From Cryptomeria japonica (taxonomy: Eukaryota > Streptophyta > Pinopsida > Cupressales > Cupressaceae), in the NCBI RefSeq assembly GCF_030272615.1, contig NC_081415.1, positions 510,093,873-510,155,872 of the forward strand: a stretch of DNA of 62,000 nt, given 5' to 3'. The notes under the pieces were generated by a model that saw nothing but the letters and a program-made list of their open reading frames with translations, made no database searches and was not told where the DNA came from. Position numbers and translations under genes: made by a program. Below, piece by piece: positions 48,593-59,966 of this stretch (position 1 is the stretch's first letter; each line of letters opens with the position of its first letter).

Positions 48593-49569
48593 ATTGATTG
48601 ATCACCCTCATTTTTCTTGTTGTCATTCTTGTTTAGTTACTTGTTTTTACTTTGTTTTTGTTTGTCATCATGGAGCTTTTGATATATTGGAAGTTTATAC
48701 AAGCATAATGGTATAATTGAACCATAATGACCTGAGTAAAACGTACATGGATTTTGATATTGCAAGACAACACAAGCGTCGAGGTATAATTAAACCAAGA
48801 CGACTTGAGTGTTGCTTGCATAAAAATAGATGAGAGTTAACCATTTGTATGCGCTAAGGGGAACAATGTCTTCAATGATATGTTTCCAATCATGTCTCGA
48901 GACAAAATTTGCACCGTACAAGTGATCGCCTCACAAACAGAAAACTAAAAAAAAGTATCAGACTCTCCTACCACTTTCTCTAGCTCGATGCATCGTTAAG
49001 AAATTTAGGAGATCCAATGATTCAAATATTTGAAGTAAAAAATAGTCAAAACTTCATGCGAGATGTAAACAAATTATAATTCAGAAAATCATCCATCATG
49101 TGTGTGTTGAAGTTGTTAATTGGATCAGTGTCTTGTTTTCTTGGCTGATGAGTTGTTGTTGACAGGGTTTCCTTAGCGCATTGTGATTCTTGTTTGCTTG
49201 TTGTTGGAATGCTTGAAGTCAGAGGAACGCTACCCCTAGTTATAGATACCTATCGATGTGGATATTCACAGTGATTACCAAGCCATGGTGGGATATGATG
49301 AACTAATCTTCAGATAAGCAAGGACAATGACTACGCTAAGTATGTCTAGGATAATGCTGCATAAAAAGTGTTGGGCGATGGCCATTATCTTTGACTTTGG
49401 ATGCAAAAGATATGAGGAATGATAGATAGAGGAGTTTCTCTCTCACAAATAGAGCATGTTTCCAGGTTTTCACCATTTGTTTTTATTGCACCTTTTTGTT
49501 GTTTTTCTGATTTTTTTGTATTTTTCTGATTTTTTGATTTTTTTTTATATTTTTCACTTTTTCTGTGCA
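48593..49569. other. Tat 3' region, no gene seen
   Basis: It lies between the short repeats and the integrase end. A lone TAGCGCAT word sits at about 49174. A Lys/Asn-rich minus-strand frame (49385-49582) is composition-driven. Confidence 0.5.
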
Positions 49570-50563
49570 TTAGACCACTCAAGTGTAGAATTTCTTCAAA
49601 TGGATGTTGTTGGTTGGTTTGTCAAGCACATCTCCCTCTGAAGTTGTTAGCTGATAGGTGCCTGATCCATAGGCTGATATGATAACATAGGGACCTGATG
49701 AGTTAGGTTCAAACTTCCCCTTCTTTTCTTGATCCTATTGATTTCTTGGATTTTCTTTGAGTACAAGATCACCAACTTTAAAAATACTAGGGATGACTCT
49801 GTGGTTGTAGCTTCTGCACATGTGTTGTTGGTATGCTTTGAGGTGATCATAGGCATGTTGTCATTTTTCATCCAGAAGCTCTAGTTCTTGCAACATGTTT
49901 ACTCGATACTCCTCATTTGGTATGAGGCCTTTTAAAGATACTCTGAGTGATAGAATTTCTACCTCTAGAGGTGAAATTTCTTTTTATCTGTACACCAATG
50001 AATATGGTGTAGATCTTGTAGGTGTCCTGATGCTAGTCTTGTATGCCCAGAGTACCAGATTGAGTTGTACATGCCAATCCTTACCTGCATCATTTGTTGT
50101 CTTCTTTAGGATTTTCAAGTGTTTTATTTGATGTCTTTGCTTGACCATTCCCTTGTGGGTAGTAAGGTGTAGAGAAACGATGTTTGATTTTGAATCATTC
50201 ACATAGTTCTCGCACATCCCAATTTTTGAAGGGACGCCCGTTGTCTGTGATGATGGAACTGGGAATGCCATATCTGCAAATTAGATAATTGAGAATAAAG
50301 GAGGCAATCTACTTTCCAGTTATTGTGGTCATTGGGACTGCTTCAATCCATTTTGTTAAATACTATGTTGCAGTGATAATGAACTTGTGTCCATTTGAAG
50401 AGGAAGGATGGCTTTTCCCTACTAAATCAAGTCTCCACTGACAGAAACGCTATGATGTTGTAAATGGCTGCAACTCTTGTGCTGGTGCATGGATAAGATT
50501 GCCATGAATTTGGCACTTAGGACATTTCTTTGCGAATTGATAAGAGTCTTTTTCCATTTTCGG
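49570..50563 (-). pseudogene. Tat integrase
   Basis: The finger reads CPKCQIHGN near 50510. The core follows: LDLVGKSHPSSSNGHKFI, KWIEAVPMTTITGK, GIPSSIITDNGRPFKNW and STPYYPQGNGQAKTSNKT. In the last motif the catalytic Glu is Lys (GQAK for the usual GQAE), so the enzyme would be dead even without the stops. The C-terminal domain (FKVGDLVLKENPRN, GKFEPNSSGPYVI, IHLKKFY) is visible in another frame at 49580-49830. Stops are mostly TAG (near 50564, 50450, 50370, 50290). Confidence 0.88.
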
Positions 50564-51358
50564 CTAGTAATATCCCATTCTCAGAAGTTTTTTAGCGAGA
50601 GTAGGACCACTTGAATGCATGCCACAGATACCCTCCTGAAGCTCGTGTAAAGAAGAGTCAGATTCATTATGATCAAGGCAATGAAGAAGAGTACCATCTA
50701 GACCTCGATGGTAAAGTGTGTCAGCGGTTAAGGTATAATGGGTGGCTTGCCGAATAAAGTTGTGTTTTTTATTATGAGATAGGTCAATGGGTAGGGTATT
50801 GGTTGCAAGATATTCATAGATTGTCCCGTATAGAGGAGAGTTTGAACCGGTTAAGGCATAAATGACGTGGGAAGCATAATTGTCATAGGCTGGGGAAAAT
50901 AGTTGCTCTACCAGGAACTCATAAAGACTCGGTTGCTTTGGAATTTGTAGCAGTGAAGCGATAGTGGCCATTGCCTCGGTCGCTCTGTTGTCCAACCTTG
51001 GTATTTGCTCGAAGGTGATGTGTACAAAGTACTGTTTGAAGTCATCTACCATTCTTTTGTATGGCAGCAACTTGTCATCCTTTGTCTGATATTCATTGTT
51101 GATCTGATTTATAACTAGTTGGGAATCTCCATAGACTTTTAGTTCCGCGATTCTCCATTCCATGACCATTTTGATTCTTGTGACCAGGGCTTCATACTCA
51201 GTGATGTTATTGGTGCATGGAAACATGAGTCTATATGATCTTAGAATGGTGTGTCCTTCAGGGGTGACGAACAAGATGCCGACACCTGAGCCATGTTGAG
51301 TATAGGAACCGTCGAAGTTCAAGGTCCATTGCTTGAGTGTAACAGTAAGGACATCCAT
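50564..51358 (-). pseudogene. Tat second RNase H (archaeal type)
   Basis: LNFDGSYTQHGSGVGILFVT starts the domain, followed by NNITEYEALVTRI, LKVYGDSQLVINQINNEYQ and LPYKRMVDDFKQYF. The D, E, D catalytic set is present. This extra RNase H after the retroviral one is diagnostic of the Tat branch. The frame is open for 264 codons, then meets TAG at the integrase junction. Confidence 0.92.
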
Positions 51359-51391
51359 GTCTGGAAATTATACCTTCATTGGTTGCTTATC

Positions 51392-51805
51392 TCATAGTGG
51401 TGCTTCAACTAATTGATTTGCAATTACTTGTCCCTTGATAGCCCGACACTCTATGTACTGGATATCAAACTCACTGAGAATCATGACCCATTTAGCTAGT
51501 CGGCCTATAAGAGTTACTTTGCTGAGTAAATACTTAAGAGGATCAATTTTTGCTACTAGCTTGATTGTGTGAGCTAGCATGTAATGGTGGAACTTTTGAG
51601 AAGCGAATACCACAGCTAAACTAGCCTTCTCAATGAATGTGTAATTTAGCTCATAATTGTTTAATGGTTGGCTGATGTAATATATAGCTCGTTCCTTGCC
51701 TTCTTGATCTTCTTGTGCTAACAGTGCCCCCAATGATACTTCCATTGTTGATATGTAGAGAATGGGCGGCTTTCCTACTATTGGTGGTACTACTAGTGGA
51801 TTCAT
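51392..51805 (-). pseudogene. Tat RNase H (first copy)
   Basis: Words such as LYISTMEVSLGALLAQED, AIYYISQPLNNYELNYTFIEK, and KWVMILSEFDIQYIECRAIKG are those of the Gypsy RNase H and its tether. Many Tat elements carry a degenerate first RNase H; here YIST replaces the usual catalytic-Asp motif. Confidence 0.85.
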
Positions 51806-51940
51806 TAGATATTGCTTGATTTGATAGAATGATTCTGCACACTTGGCTTCCCATCTGAATGGTATGTTCTTATGTAGCAGATGATTGAATAGTAGACTTT
51901 TATATGCTATTTGGGCTATGAATCATCGGATTGATTGTAG

Positions 51941-52990
51941 TCATCCTTGTAGAGATCTGAGTTGACTAATATTCCTGGGAGGTGGCTTCTCCACGATGGC
52001 CTGTACCTTCGCCGGATCTACTTCAATGCCTTTTGCAGACACAATGTAGCCTAATAATTTACCTGATGTCACCCCAAAGACACACTTCTTAGGATTTAGC
52101 CCGACTTGAAATTTCTGCAATCTTTGAAATATTTTATCTAATATGCCTAGATGTTCTGCCCAGGTGAATGACTTAGCCAGTAAATCATCCACATAGTCCT
52201 CCATGGAGGTATGCATCATATCATGAAAAATTGTCGTCATTGCTCTTTGATAAGTTGCCCTAGCATTATTCAAGACAAAAGGCATGACGTTCCAACAATA
52301 CATTCCCCAAGGATAGGTGAATGTTGTCTTATCTTGATCCTCTAGGGCTATCTTGATTTGATTATAGCCAAAGAAACCATCCATTAATGAGAGCATTGCA
52401 TGGCCCACTGTGAGGTCCACAATTATGTCAATGTTGGGCAAAGGAAATTCATCCTTTGGATAGTCTTTGTTGACATCTCTAACATTTGTGCATATTCTGA
52501 TGCTTCCATCTGGTTTTGAAACTGGTACAATGTTTGAAATCCATTTAGCATAGTCTATAGGTCGAATGAATTCGACGTCTAATAATTTCTTTAGTTCAGC
52601 TTTGACCATTAATGTTGCATGCGGATTCATCTTTCTTAACTTTTGTTTGACTAGCTTGGCTCCTGGAGCAATAGATAAATGATGCATGATTAAGTTTGGA
52701 TCTATCCCGGGCATATCAGCATAGGACCAGGCAAAATTGATTTGCTTTTTTGTGAGCAATCTAATAAACTCTAGTTTTTCCTCTTTTGTTAGTGATTCTG
52801 TTAGGTGTATGTTTTTAGTTGTTGCTTCTGTACCGATGTTGATTGATTGAGTGGGCTCAATCAATATGGGTGATCGCTCCTGATAGTGTTTAGGAAGAGT
52901 GTCAAGTCTCTCATCTTTAGGTGCCTTAAAAAGGTTTTCACCCTTAGATGCATCCTTTATTTTGACTATTTTGTGATCTAGTGTTGCCAT
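51941..52990 (-). pseudogene. Tat reverse transcriptase
   Basis: The 349-codon open frame contains DMPGIDPNLIMHHLSIAPGA, KLVKQKLRKMNP, SIRICTNVRDVNKDYPKDEF, PLPNIDIIVD, FFGYNQIKIALEDQDKTTF and the catalytic EDYVDDLLAKS. The thumb ends in LLGYIVSAKGIEVDP. It is the best-preserved domain of the element, but TGA codons near 51940 and 51915 cut it off from RNase H. Confidence 0.93.
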
Positions 52991-53289
52991 TGACTAGTTT
53001 TCAGCATTAAATCCTTTGTTTCTTTCATTTTTGTGAATGAGAAACTTGGCACCCTCTCGATTGCAGATATCGTTATTTTGTTCACTGGTAGAGCATGTTT
53101 CCGGGTTGATTGTACATAGGTAATGGACAATGGATTCATCATCTGGAAAAATAGGTATATCATGGTGTTCAGGTTCGTCCCAGTCTATCAAATTAGGAAA
53201 TACAAGTGATAGAGAGTCATTTGGTGGGTCGAGGTCAACTGTGGTAAGTGTCATGATAGAGGTATCATTAAGGTTGTCTGGGATATTGG

Positions 53290-54566
53290 TTAAGTTAATG
53301 ATATTGTCAAGGTCTTCGATGGTGTCATCTTCCATGTAGACTTGTTTGTAATGTCGCTGCTTGTTTTCCTTAGCTTCGTAGATATGTTGTGGACTGAATT
53401 CAAGTAATCGAGACTCTGTGCCTTGTCCTTCCTGAGAAAGGGGTGTGTGTGAATGTATAGCATCCTTGGGGACATCCTCAGTAAAATTTGAACAACTAAC
53501 CCATTCATAGTCATTAGAATTAGTTCAGAATTACTATCCTGGAGTCTTCCAGTGTTGTTGACAGGTATATTGTAGGGTGAGAAGAGATCTCTGATAATTG
53601 ATACCAGTAGCGTAGTTTTCTCTGATTCTGAACCAGAGCCTACTTGTACCCTTTGCATTTGTTCATACACTGTTTTTCCTTGGGGAGTAGTGATGTCTTC
53701 AGGAGGTGACTTTGTCTTGTTTTGAATAGGTTCTTGAACATGGTGCACTTTCTCATAAGATGCTTCTTCCCTTTGAATGGTTAGTTCTTCTTGTCGTTTC
53801 TCTTTTTCCTAGTGTTCTTGCTCTTTCCTTGGTGTTTCTGTTGCTTGGTGTAGTGCCTCTTGCCGTGAGTCCTCATTGTATTTCTTCTTTGCTTTCCACT
53901 GAGTTTTTTGATACTTATTTTGTTTTTCCTTGGGGGTATGTTGTGTCCATATCCCAGTCCTGTTTTGTCTCAAGAAAATTATGAAGGAGGGTCTAGTGGC
54001 TATGTAATGCCTTCTTGATGCTTGCCTATAGGTCCTTTATCATTGTATACCATTCGTTGCATGATTAGGAATCCTTTTCCAAATTGTTGTGTTGGTATGG
54101 ATACCTCTAGAGTAGCATCTCTGACTTCTCCCTCATCCTTGTATAGCCAACAAAGGATGTCTTTCTCTTCAAATTCATGTGCTAGTGTGCCCAATTGGAT
54201 AAATTTGCCATCAAACTTGGTGATGGGTTGTGTTGCTTGATGTGTCGATGCAGAATGTTGTCCATGAGATTTTGGTGATGTTGGAAATTTGGATAGACAC
54301 ATAAGTTTGAAAGAGTATTCTCCCATGCCTTGCTCTTTGATTTTCATCTTTTGTTTGAAATCCATTGATAAAGATTTGAGCTTTTCTTGATGATGATCTA
54401 GTGTTGAGGAAGCTAGAGCTTCCCTGTTATGTGGAACCAGGTTGTCTTGAGCTGCTCCCATAGCATTGCAATGTTGAAAGGGATTATTATCAACAAATAT
54501 GGAAATCTCCTGTCCATTATATGGGAATTTGACACACTGATGGTAGGTTGACAACACTGCTTGCAT
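53290..54566 (-). pseudogene. Tat protease-to-polymerase linker region
   Basis: Minus-strand frames of 188 and 152 codons plus 52994-53335 show no catalytic motif. They hold Asp/Asn-rich text (TIEDLDNIINLTNIPDNLND) and words such as CVKFPYNGQEISIFVDNNPF, which resemble the region between protease and reverse transcriptase of Tat elements. Frames change repeatedly, so several indels are present. Confidence 0.6.
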
Positions 54567-54743
54567 TTCATGTATCTAAGGATGACCCAATAGAATATTG
54601 TATGTTAAGTCTATGTCTAAGACTTGGCACATAGTGTCTCTTTGTATCGGTCCTACCTGAATAGGTAGTATCACTATCACTTTGAATGATCTTTCTTAAT
54701 CATCATATGCCTTGATGGTGATCTTTTTGTGTGGATCAATAAA

Positions 54744-55166
54744 CTATTTAGAGAAGCCTAATGCACAAATAAGTTTTAAGGTACAGATATTGAGACCAAC
54801 TCCTCCATCTATTAATACTCTTTTAACTCGATGTTTGTAGAATAAGACTTCAATATAAAGGAGAGTATTATGTGGATGACTCAAAGAGATATTATCATGT
54901 TCGGAAAAGGTGAGATTATGAGGCCCTATCATATGAGCCACCATGGCTTGAAATTTATCAATGTCCAGATCTTGAGGCATATTTGTTTTAAGTAATGCTT
55001 GTTCCAAGATGTCCTTATGTTTCGGCGAGAGTTTGAGTAACTCGAGTATGGATATCTGAGCAGGAGTTCTCCGCAATTGATTTACCAAATCATATTGAGT
55101 CTTGGGGAAAGTGGTCGATGTTGATGTATGCTCTTTCAAGACATATTTTTGAGCTCTGGTTGTCAC
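54744..55166 (-). pseudogene. Tat aspartic protease
   Basis: A 140-codon frame with QLRRTPAQISILELLKLSPK, HNTLLYIEVLFYKHRVKRVL, and the active-site motif VLIDGGVGLNICTL, which corresponds to the usual IDGGS with Val in place of Ser. Confidence 0.88.
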
Positions 55167-55572
55167 ATTAATTGATGTATGATCTTGCTTGTCTTTGATT
55201 TTTATGACATTTATTTGGTTCTCATATGTTGATATGTGATTGATGGTGTTGTTGTACAGATGATTTATGTGAGCTCCTTGTGTATCATTTGATGATGAAG
55301 CTCCTTCCTTGTTGTAATTTGGAAGAGGATTTTTAAAGGCGTCATGATCACCATTTGTTCAAGAGACCATCAACCGTTAAATCACCTCTATCGATCATAC
55401 CTTGAACAATATTCTTAAGCCTCATGCAATCATTTGTGTGATGTCCTTTGTTTCGATAAAAATCACAGAAAATGTGAGTCATTCCACCAAGGTGGTTTGA
55501 TACGGGGTTCAAAGTTGTTTATGGATGGCAATGTGATAATCTTGTTTCCTAGGAGTTTGTGAAATGTTGATT

Positions 55573-55831
55573 CTAAGGATTACCCCAATGGTGTGTAGAT
55601 GCATCTATTTGGGAAAGTGTTGGTGTTACCTCTTTGATTTGTATTATTCCCTCGATTAGTGTTGTTGCCTTGGGTATTGTTGTTGGTTTGGGTATTGTTG
55701 TTGGTGTTTGAATTTGAAGGTCCCTGAATGGTATTTTGCGGATAAGTGTTAGTGCCTTGGTTAACACTTTTTTTATTCTTGTTAGATTGTGGATTACCTG
55801 ATAAAGCTAATACTGGTTGTTTGGACTTCAT
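55573..55831 (-). pseudogene. Asn/Thr-rich gag tail of the Tat element
   Basis: The frame is dominated by an Asn-Thr-Gln-Gly low-complexity run (words like NNTQTNNNTQGNNTNRG). It lies between the gag domain and protease and may be a disordered RNA-binding tail. No zinc knuckle is recognisable. Confidence 0.6.
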
Positions 55832-55976
55832 ATCATTAGCATCAACTCCTCCCTCATTAACAATGTTTTTGTTTCTAGTCCATAATATGGATTTGTCTAA
55901 AGTGTTGTTGTTGTTTTGGTTGTTAAAAGTGAGTGTTGGATGAATTAGTTCCTTCCTTAAAGAACTTCAATGTTCC

Positions 55977-57053
55977 TTACTTGATGCATGCTTCCTCTAC
56001 TTGGATTCTGTTTTCGATCAACTTGGCAAAAGATGGTATGCACTGGAGCTTGAGTAGATAACTCATCTCACTGTTTAGATTGTCGATAAAGATCTCCATC
56101 TTTTCCTTTTCAGTTACATCTCGAGGATATCTTGAAACCATACGTCTCCAACACTGAAGAAACACCATGAATGTTTCATTGTTTTTCTATTTGGTATTGC
56201 ATACATCCAATATGGTGATCGCGTGTTGAATATTATAGGAGTACTATGTGATAAATTTGTTTACCAACTCATCAAAGGATCTGATGGGAGGTGTAAGATT
56301 AAACAACCACTCCATTGTTTTCCCTCCCAAACTTCTTGGGAACAACCTCATCAAGTAAGTATCATCGTGAGCAAATTCTCGACTTATGGTACAAAATTCT
56401 CGAACATGATCACGAGGATCACTTTTACCATCATATTCGTCATATTTTGGTACATATGAATTTGGGGGAAAAGGTATCATGTTTAATCTCCTGTCAAAGG
56501 GGTAAGGATAAATTTCATCCAAGGAGTATCACACTATGGTCCCCTGTTGCATGTCCTGCATTTGTCTTTGCAGCATTTAAATTTGTTGCATAAGAGCGAC
56601 CATGGGTGCATTTGTTCACCGAGGGAAAGCTTCTTCCCTTCCATTATCCCTAGTTCGAGCATGGTTATGTTCAGGTATGTTATGTTGTTCAGGTATGATT
56701 TCAGGATCATGTGTTTCTTCTTCTCTTTGTTGTTCTTGATAGGCGTAATTTCGAGACCTTGTCCTAAAAATTTGTTCGTCGACTTTCCTTAAGTTTTCAA
56801 TATTGAAATCATTAGGAAGTCTAAGTCCTTTGATAGTTAGAATGAGCATATATTTTTCTTTGTCAGATTCAATGAGTCTTTCCACAATTTTTTGGAATGA
56901 GGGGTTTTCTTGACATTCTTGGAGAAGTTCCTCAGTGATCTCTGTATCTCCTAGATCAGTATAATCGAAAGGGTTGGATGATCTATGACCCATACTTGAC
57001 TCTAGTTGTGGTTTTCTTTGCTTGTTTCTTTGAGAGTGAGTGACAACGAGCAT
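55977..57053 (-). pseudogene. Tat gag
   Basis: The minus-strand frames 57053-56616, 56522-56244 and 56168-55977 form one collinear gag with a retrotransposon gag core: YVPKYDEYDGKSDPRDHVREF, TYLMRLFPRSLGGKTMEWLF, FDELVNKFI, then ETFMVFLQCWRRM, RYPRDVTEKEKMEIFIDNLN. Stops lie near 56616, 56580, 56532, 56244 and 56190. ATG 57053 is the first plausible start, but the true N terminus is uncertain. Confidence 0.88.
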
Positions 57054-57894
57054 CTAGGAAAAGCTTTCTGTGACAAAGGGGATAAAATCTTCTTCTTCTT
57101 CTTTAGGGGTTGGTGGTTCGGGTCGAGCTACGTTATAAGTGATGCAGAATTGTGGGAATAAAGTGAGATTAATCTTTTCTCCACAATTTAAGCATTGGTT
57201 GAATGTCACTTTCTAAATGTAAGCTCTGCTTCTTAAGGGTTCTTTGTCAAACTAGTTTGATTTTCCTTGAAGATACAATCACATATGACACAAGAATGTG
57301 CAATGTGATTTAAAAAGTTGGCGATTGATATAGAGAAACTTATTCCGTTTGGCAAGTTTTTTAGAACTAGGTTGTCTCTTCTTCAACTTAGTTTTGTGAT
57401 GAAGACTTATTCTTCTCAAAATATGAGGAGTGGTCATACATGAATGATCAATGGTTTCCTTTGATGTTGGATTGAGATACCTTGTTTGAAAACTCAAGCT
57501 TACTTCATCAAGTAGAGGTTTAGATCTGCCCCCATGACAAAGCACGTCAAATGATATGGATAAGAGTCTCCCGATATGGAAACTCGATTTGACAACTTAA
57601 GGTTTAAACTCAGTATGTTGTTTGTTTGATAGAATCCATTTAGATGGCGGACCTTTTGATCAATGTGATGGCACTACTTGATTTTGATTAGATAAAGTTT
57701 TACCTCTAACTAGTTTTAGATTCGACAATTTTGTTTTAAGGATGCTTGCTTGATTTTGGAAATGTTTTCTCTGATGACTTGGTTCAGATTTTGATTGGTG
57801 AGTTTGACAAAAGGCCCAAAAGGGTGTTCAAGACTGGTGATGAAATTTTCTAAAAATGGCTGGTTTACTCTTTGTTTTTTTGTGTTTTAACAGA

Positions 57895-58260
57895 GACTAG
57901 ATGTGCTATCAGATGATCTAGATGCGCTACAGGAAATTCCCTATGCGCTAAGTTGCTTATGTTATGCGCTAACTTAGAGTTCTGAAAATTGTTTCAGACT
58001 AGGAAGATTATGCGCTAATATGTCTCGTTTAAGCATTGTTATTTGGACTCAAAGCGCTAAGTTATGCCTCCTTTGCGTTATGCTGATGCTTAAAAGTGCT
58101 AATATGGTTACACAAAGCACCATTGAAATGTTTACTAGTTTGACAACTGTTTGCGCGCTATTTTGACTGATGAAAATGCTAAGTTCTGGTTTGCATGCAC
58201 TATAATATGGTCGATACGCGCTAGGAGGTTGGTCCTACGTGCTAAACTGCCCTGATTGCT
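57895..58260. repeat. Cluster of ATGCGCTA motifs (leader side)
   Basis: ATGCGCTA or variants occur about twelve times (for example 57922, 57953, 57963, 58010), spaced irregularly. This is the reverse complement of the TAGCGCAT cluster at 44986-45300. Confidence 0.75.
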
Positions 58261-59813
58261 TTGTTGTTGGCTGTTTTTAGAAATTTTCAAAACTTGTTTG
58301 TTTTGATGGATGATTTTCTGAAAAAAACTTGAAAACACGATATGAAAGAAATAACCAATTTTGCCTATGCTAAACAGATAGTGTATGTTCTGCGAGGATG
58401 TGTTCAAATCCTCAATGTTTTCACAGGTTTGGATACAAGTAAGACAAAATTAGATAGACTCTTTATTCAAGGGTCATCAACAATACCATAGCCCACTAGT
58501 CTCGATACTTTGTCAGCTCAAACAACAGTGTCACCCCTAGGGGGCGCCCATTTTTTTGCCTTTTGCTAGAAATTAACTCAAAGTGAATTGCTTCACAATT
58601 GAGTAGTTATCTTGGGAGATATATGGTGAGTAATCTTGGGGGCAGATTCTTCCCCACCCTTGCACTATGATGTTGGAGATGTTTGGATACTGACTCGACT
58701 CAAAATTTCTATTTCTAAAGTTTTTAATTAGGCTTCATGTTCGGTCTTCAGTGATAAACTCCCTTGGGAGGCTTCCCAATCTTTAGAACAAAGGCTTTAC
58801 ATATCATAAAGATACCAGGGGAAGGCTAATCGCTAAGCAAAACCGTTGAAGAGACTTTCATCAACCTCCACTTTTGATTATAGTGGGTTGGAACACTTGG
58901 CAATAAAGTTGTTTCCCACTTAGGTCATTCCCCTCTCACTGACCATTTAAATGGCGCTCTAAGAGCAACTCGGGAGGGCAGGCCTACTAAAGGATGTAAA
59001 TGCTTGAAATGAAGAAAGCATAAGAGTGGTTTAGCTTTTTTATCACCTAGTTAAGGGGAGAGCATATACCTTCCACTTTTGAGACAAGGCAAACAATTGT
59101 TCTTTTTAGCCTTCAAGACAGTGATTTTCTAACTTCTAGTTGGAGATTTTGCTCCAAAAATCATGGTGTTCTTTTTAACCTTTCATAGCAAAGTGTGTAT
59201 TTCCAAAAACCTTTGAATAAACTTGGTCAACAAAGTAAATTGTGATTTGGTCAACAAAATTTAAAGTCGATAGGGGAAAAATTTCCCTCTTTGCTTTGCA
59301 TAAAATGAAGATGAGGTTCTTTTACCTTTGCAAAAATAAAATTGATCCTTTTAGGAACCAAAGGAAGGTAAAGTTTGTTTTAACCTTGCTGAAAGTAAAT
59401 TTGTTTTGTTCTTTTTAGAGTCCCAAAATGAAGTGTTTTTCCTTTTCTAACTTGCAAGAAAGCAAAAGTGATTTTTGTTGTTCTTTTTACCTTGCAATAA
59501 AGAAAGATGAATTTTTGTTTTTAAACACCAAAAAGAAGTTTGAGGTTCATTTTAAGCATCCCAAAATGAAAACATGAGGTTTATTTTAACTTGTACAAAA
59601 AGATAGAGTGAATTCTTTTTAACTTCTTTTGAAAGAAAGTAAAAAAAGATAAAACTTCTAAACTAACTCCTTCCCCTGCACAAAAAAATATTAGAACCTA
59701 CATGAAATCCATCAGCAATCAAATGTTAGTGTGGGCTTAGACAAGCCTAAAATGATTTTCCTTGGTTACAATTTTTTCTTCTCTGCTAACTCTACGTGCC
59801 AAACTGTCGCACC

Positions 59814-59890
59814 AATGCGCTATAGAAATGCACAGATGCGCTACAGAATAGACCCTATGCACTAAGTTGATCACCGGATGCGCTAGACTG
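59814..59890. repeat. Second ATGCGCTA cluster next to the primer site
   Basis: Four or five copies or variants (about 59814, 59835, 59855, 59875), 55-130 bp from the primer-binding site and in the same orientation as the 57.9-kb cluster. Confidence 0.7.
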
Positions 59891-59944
59891 GTTTCTTAAT
59901 GCGTTGTGATTTTACAATTGTCTGTCAGAAGTGTTATGCACTAT

Positions 59945-59962
59945 GCCCCACGGTGGGCGCCA
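59945..59962 (-). other. Primer-binding site, tRNA-Lys type
   Basis: The 18 bases on the + strand, GCCCCACGGTGGGCGCCA, equal the 3' end of plant tRNA-Lys (CUU) including CCA. The minus strand therefore carries the complementary primer site, four bases inside the LTR. It is not a tRNA gene. Confidence 0.88.
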
Positions 59963-59966
59963 AAAA

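Larger units (their letters stand above)
57054..59944 (-). other. Long untranslated leader of the Tat element
   Basis: 2.9 kb between the primer site and gag, with no motif-bearing frame. It holds two clusters of ATGCGCTA words and, at about 59090-59650, AAAGTGA/TTCTTTTTACC-type purine-pyrimidine repeats. A long leader is usual in Tat/Ogre elements. Confidence 0.65.

Noticed and set aside
59945-59962. Fragment of a tRNA-Lys gene
   Set aside because: Only the 3' end with CCA is present, four bases from an LTR. That is a primer-binding site; plant tRNA genes do not encode CCA.
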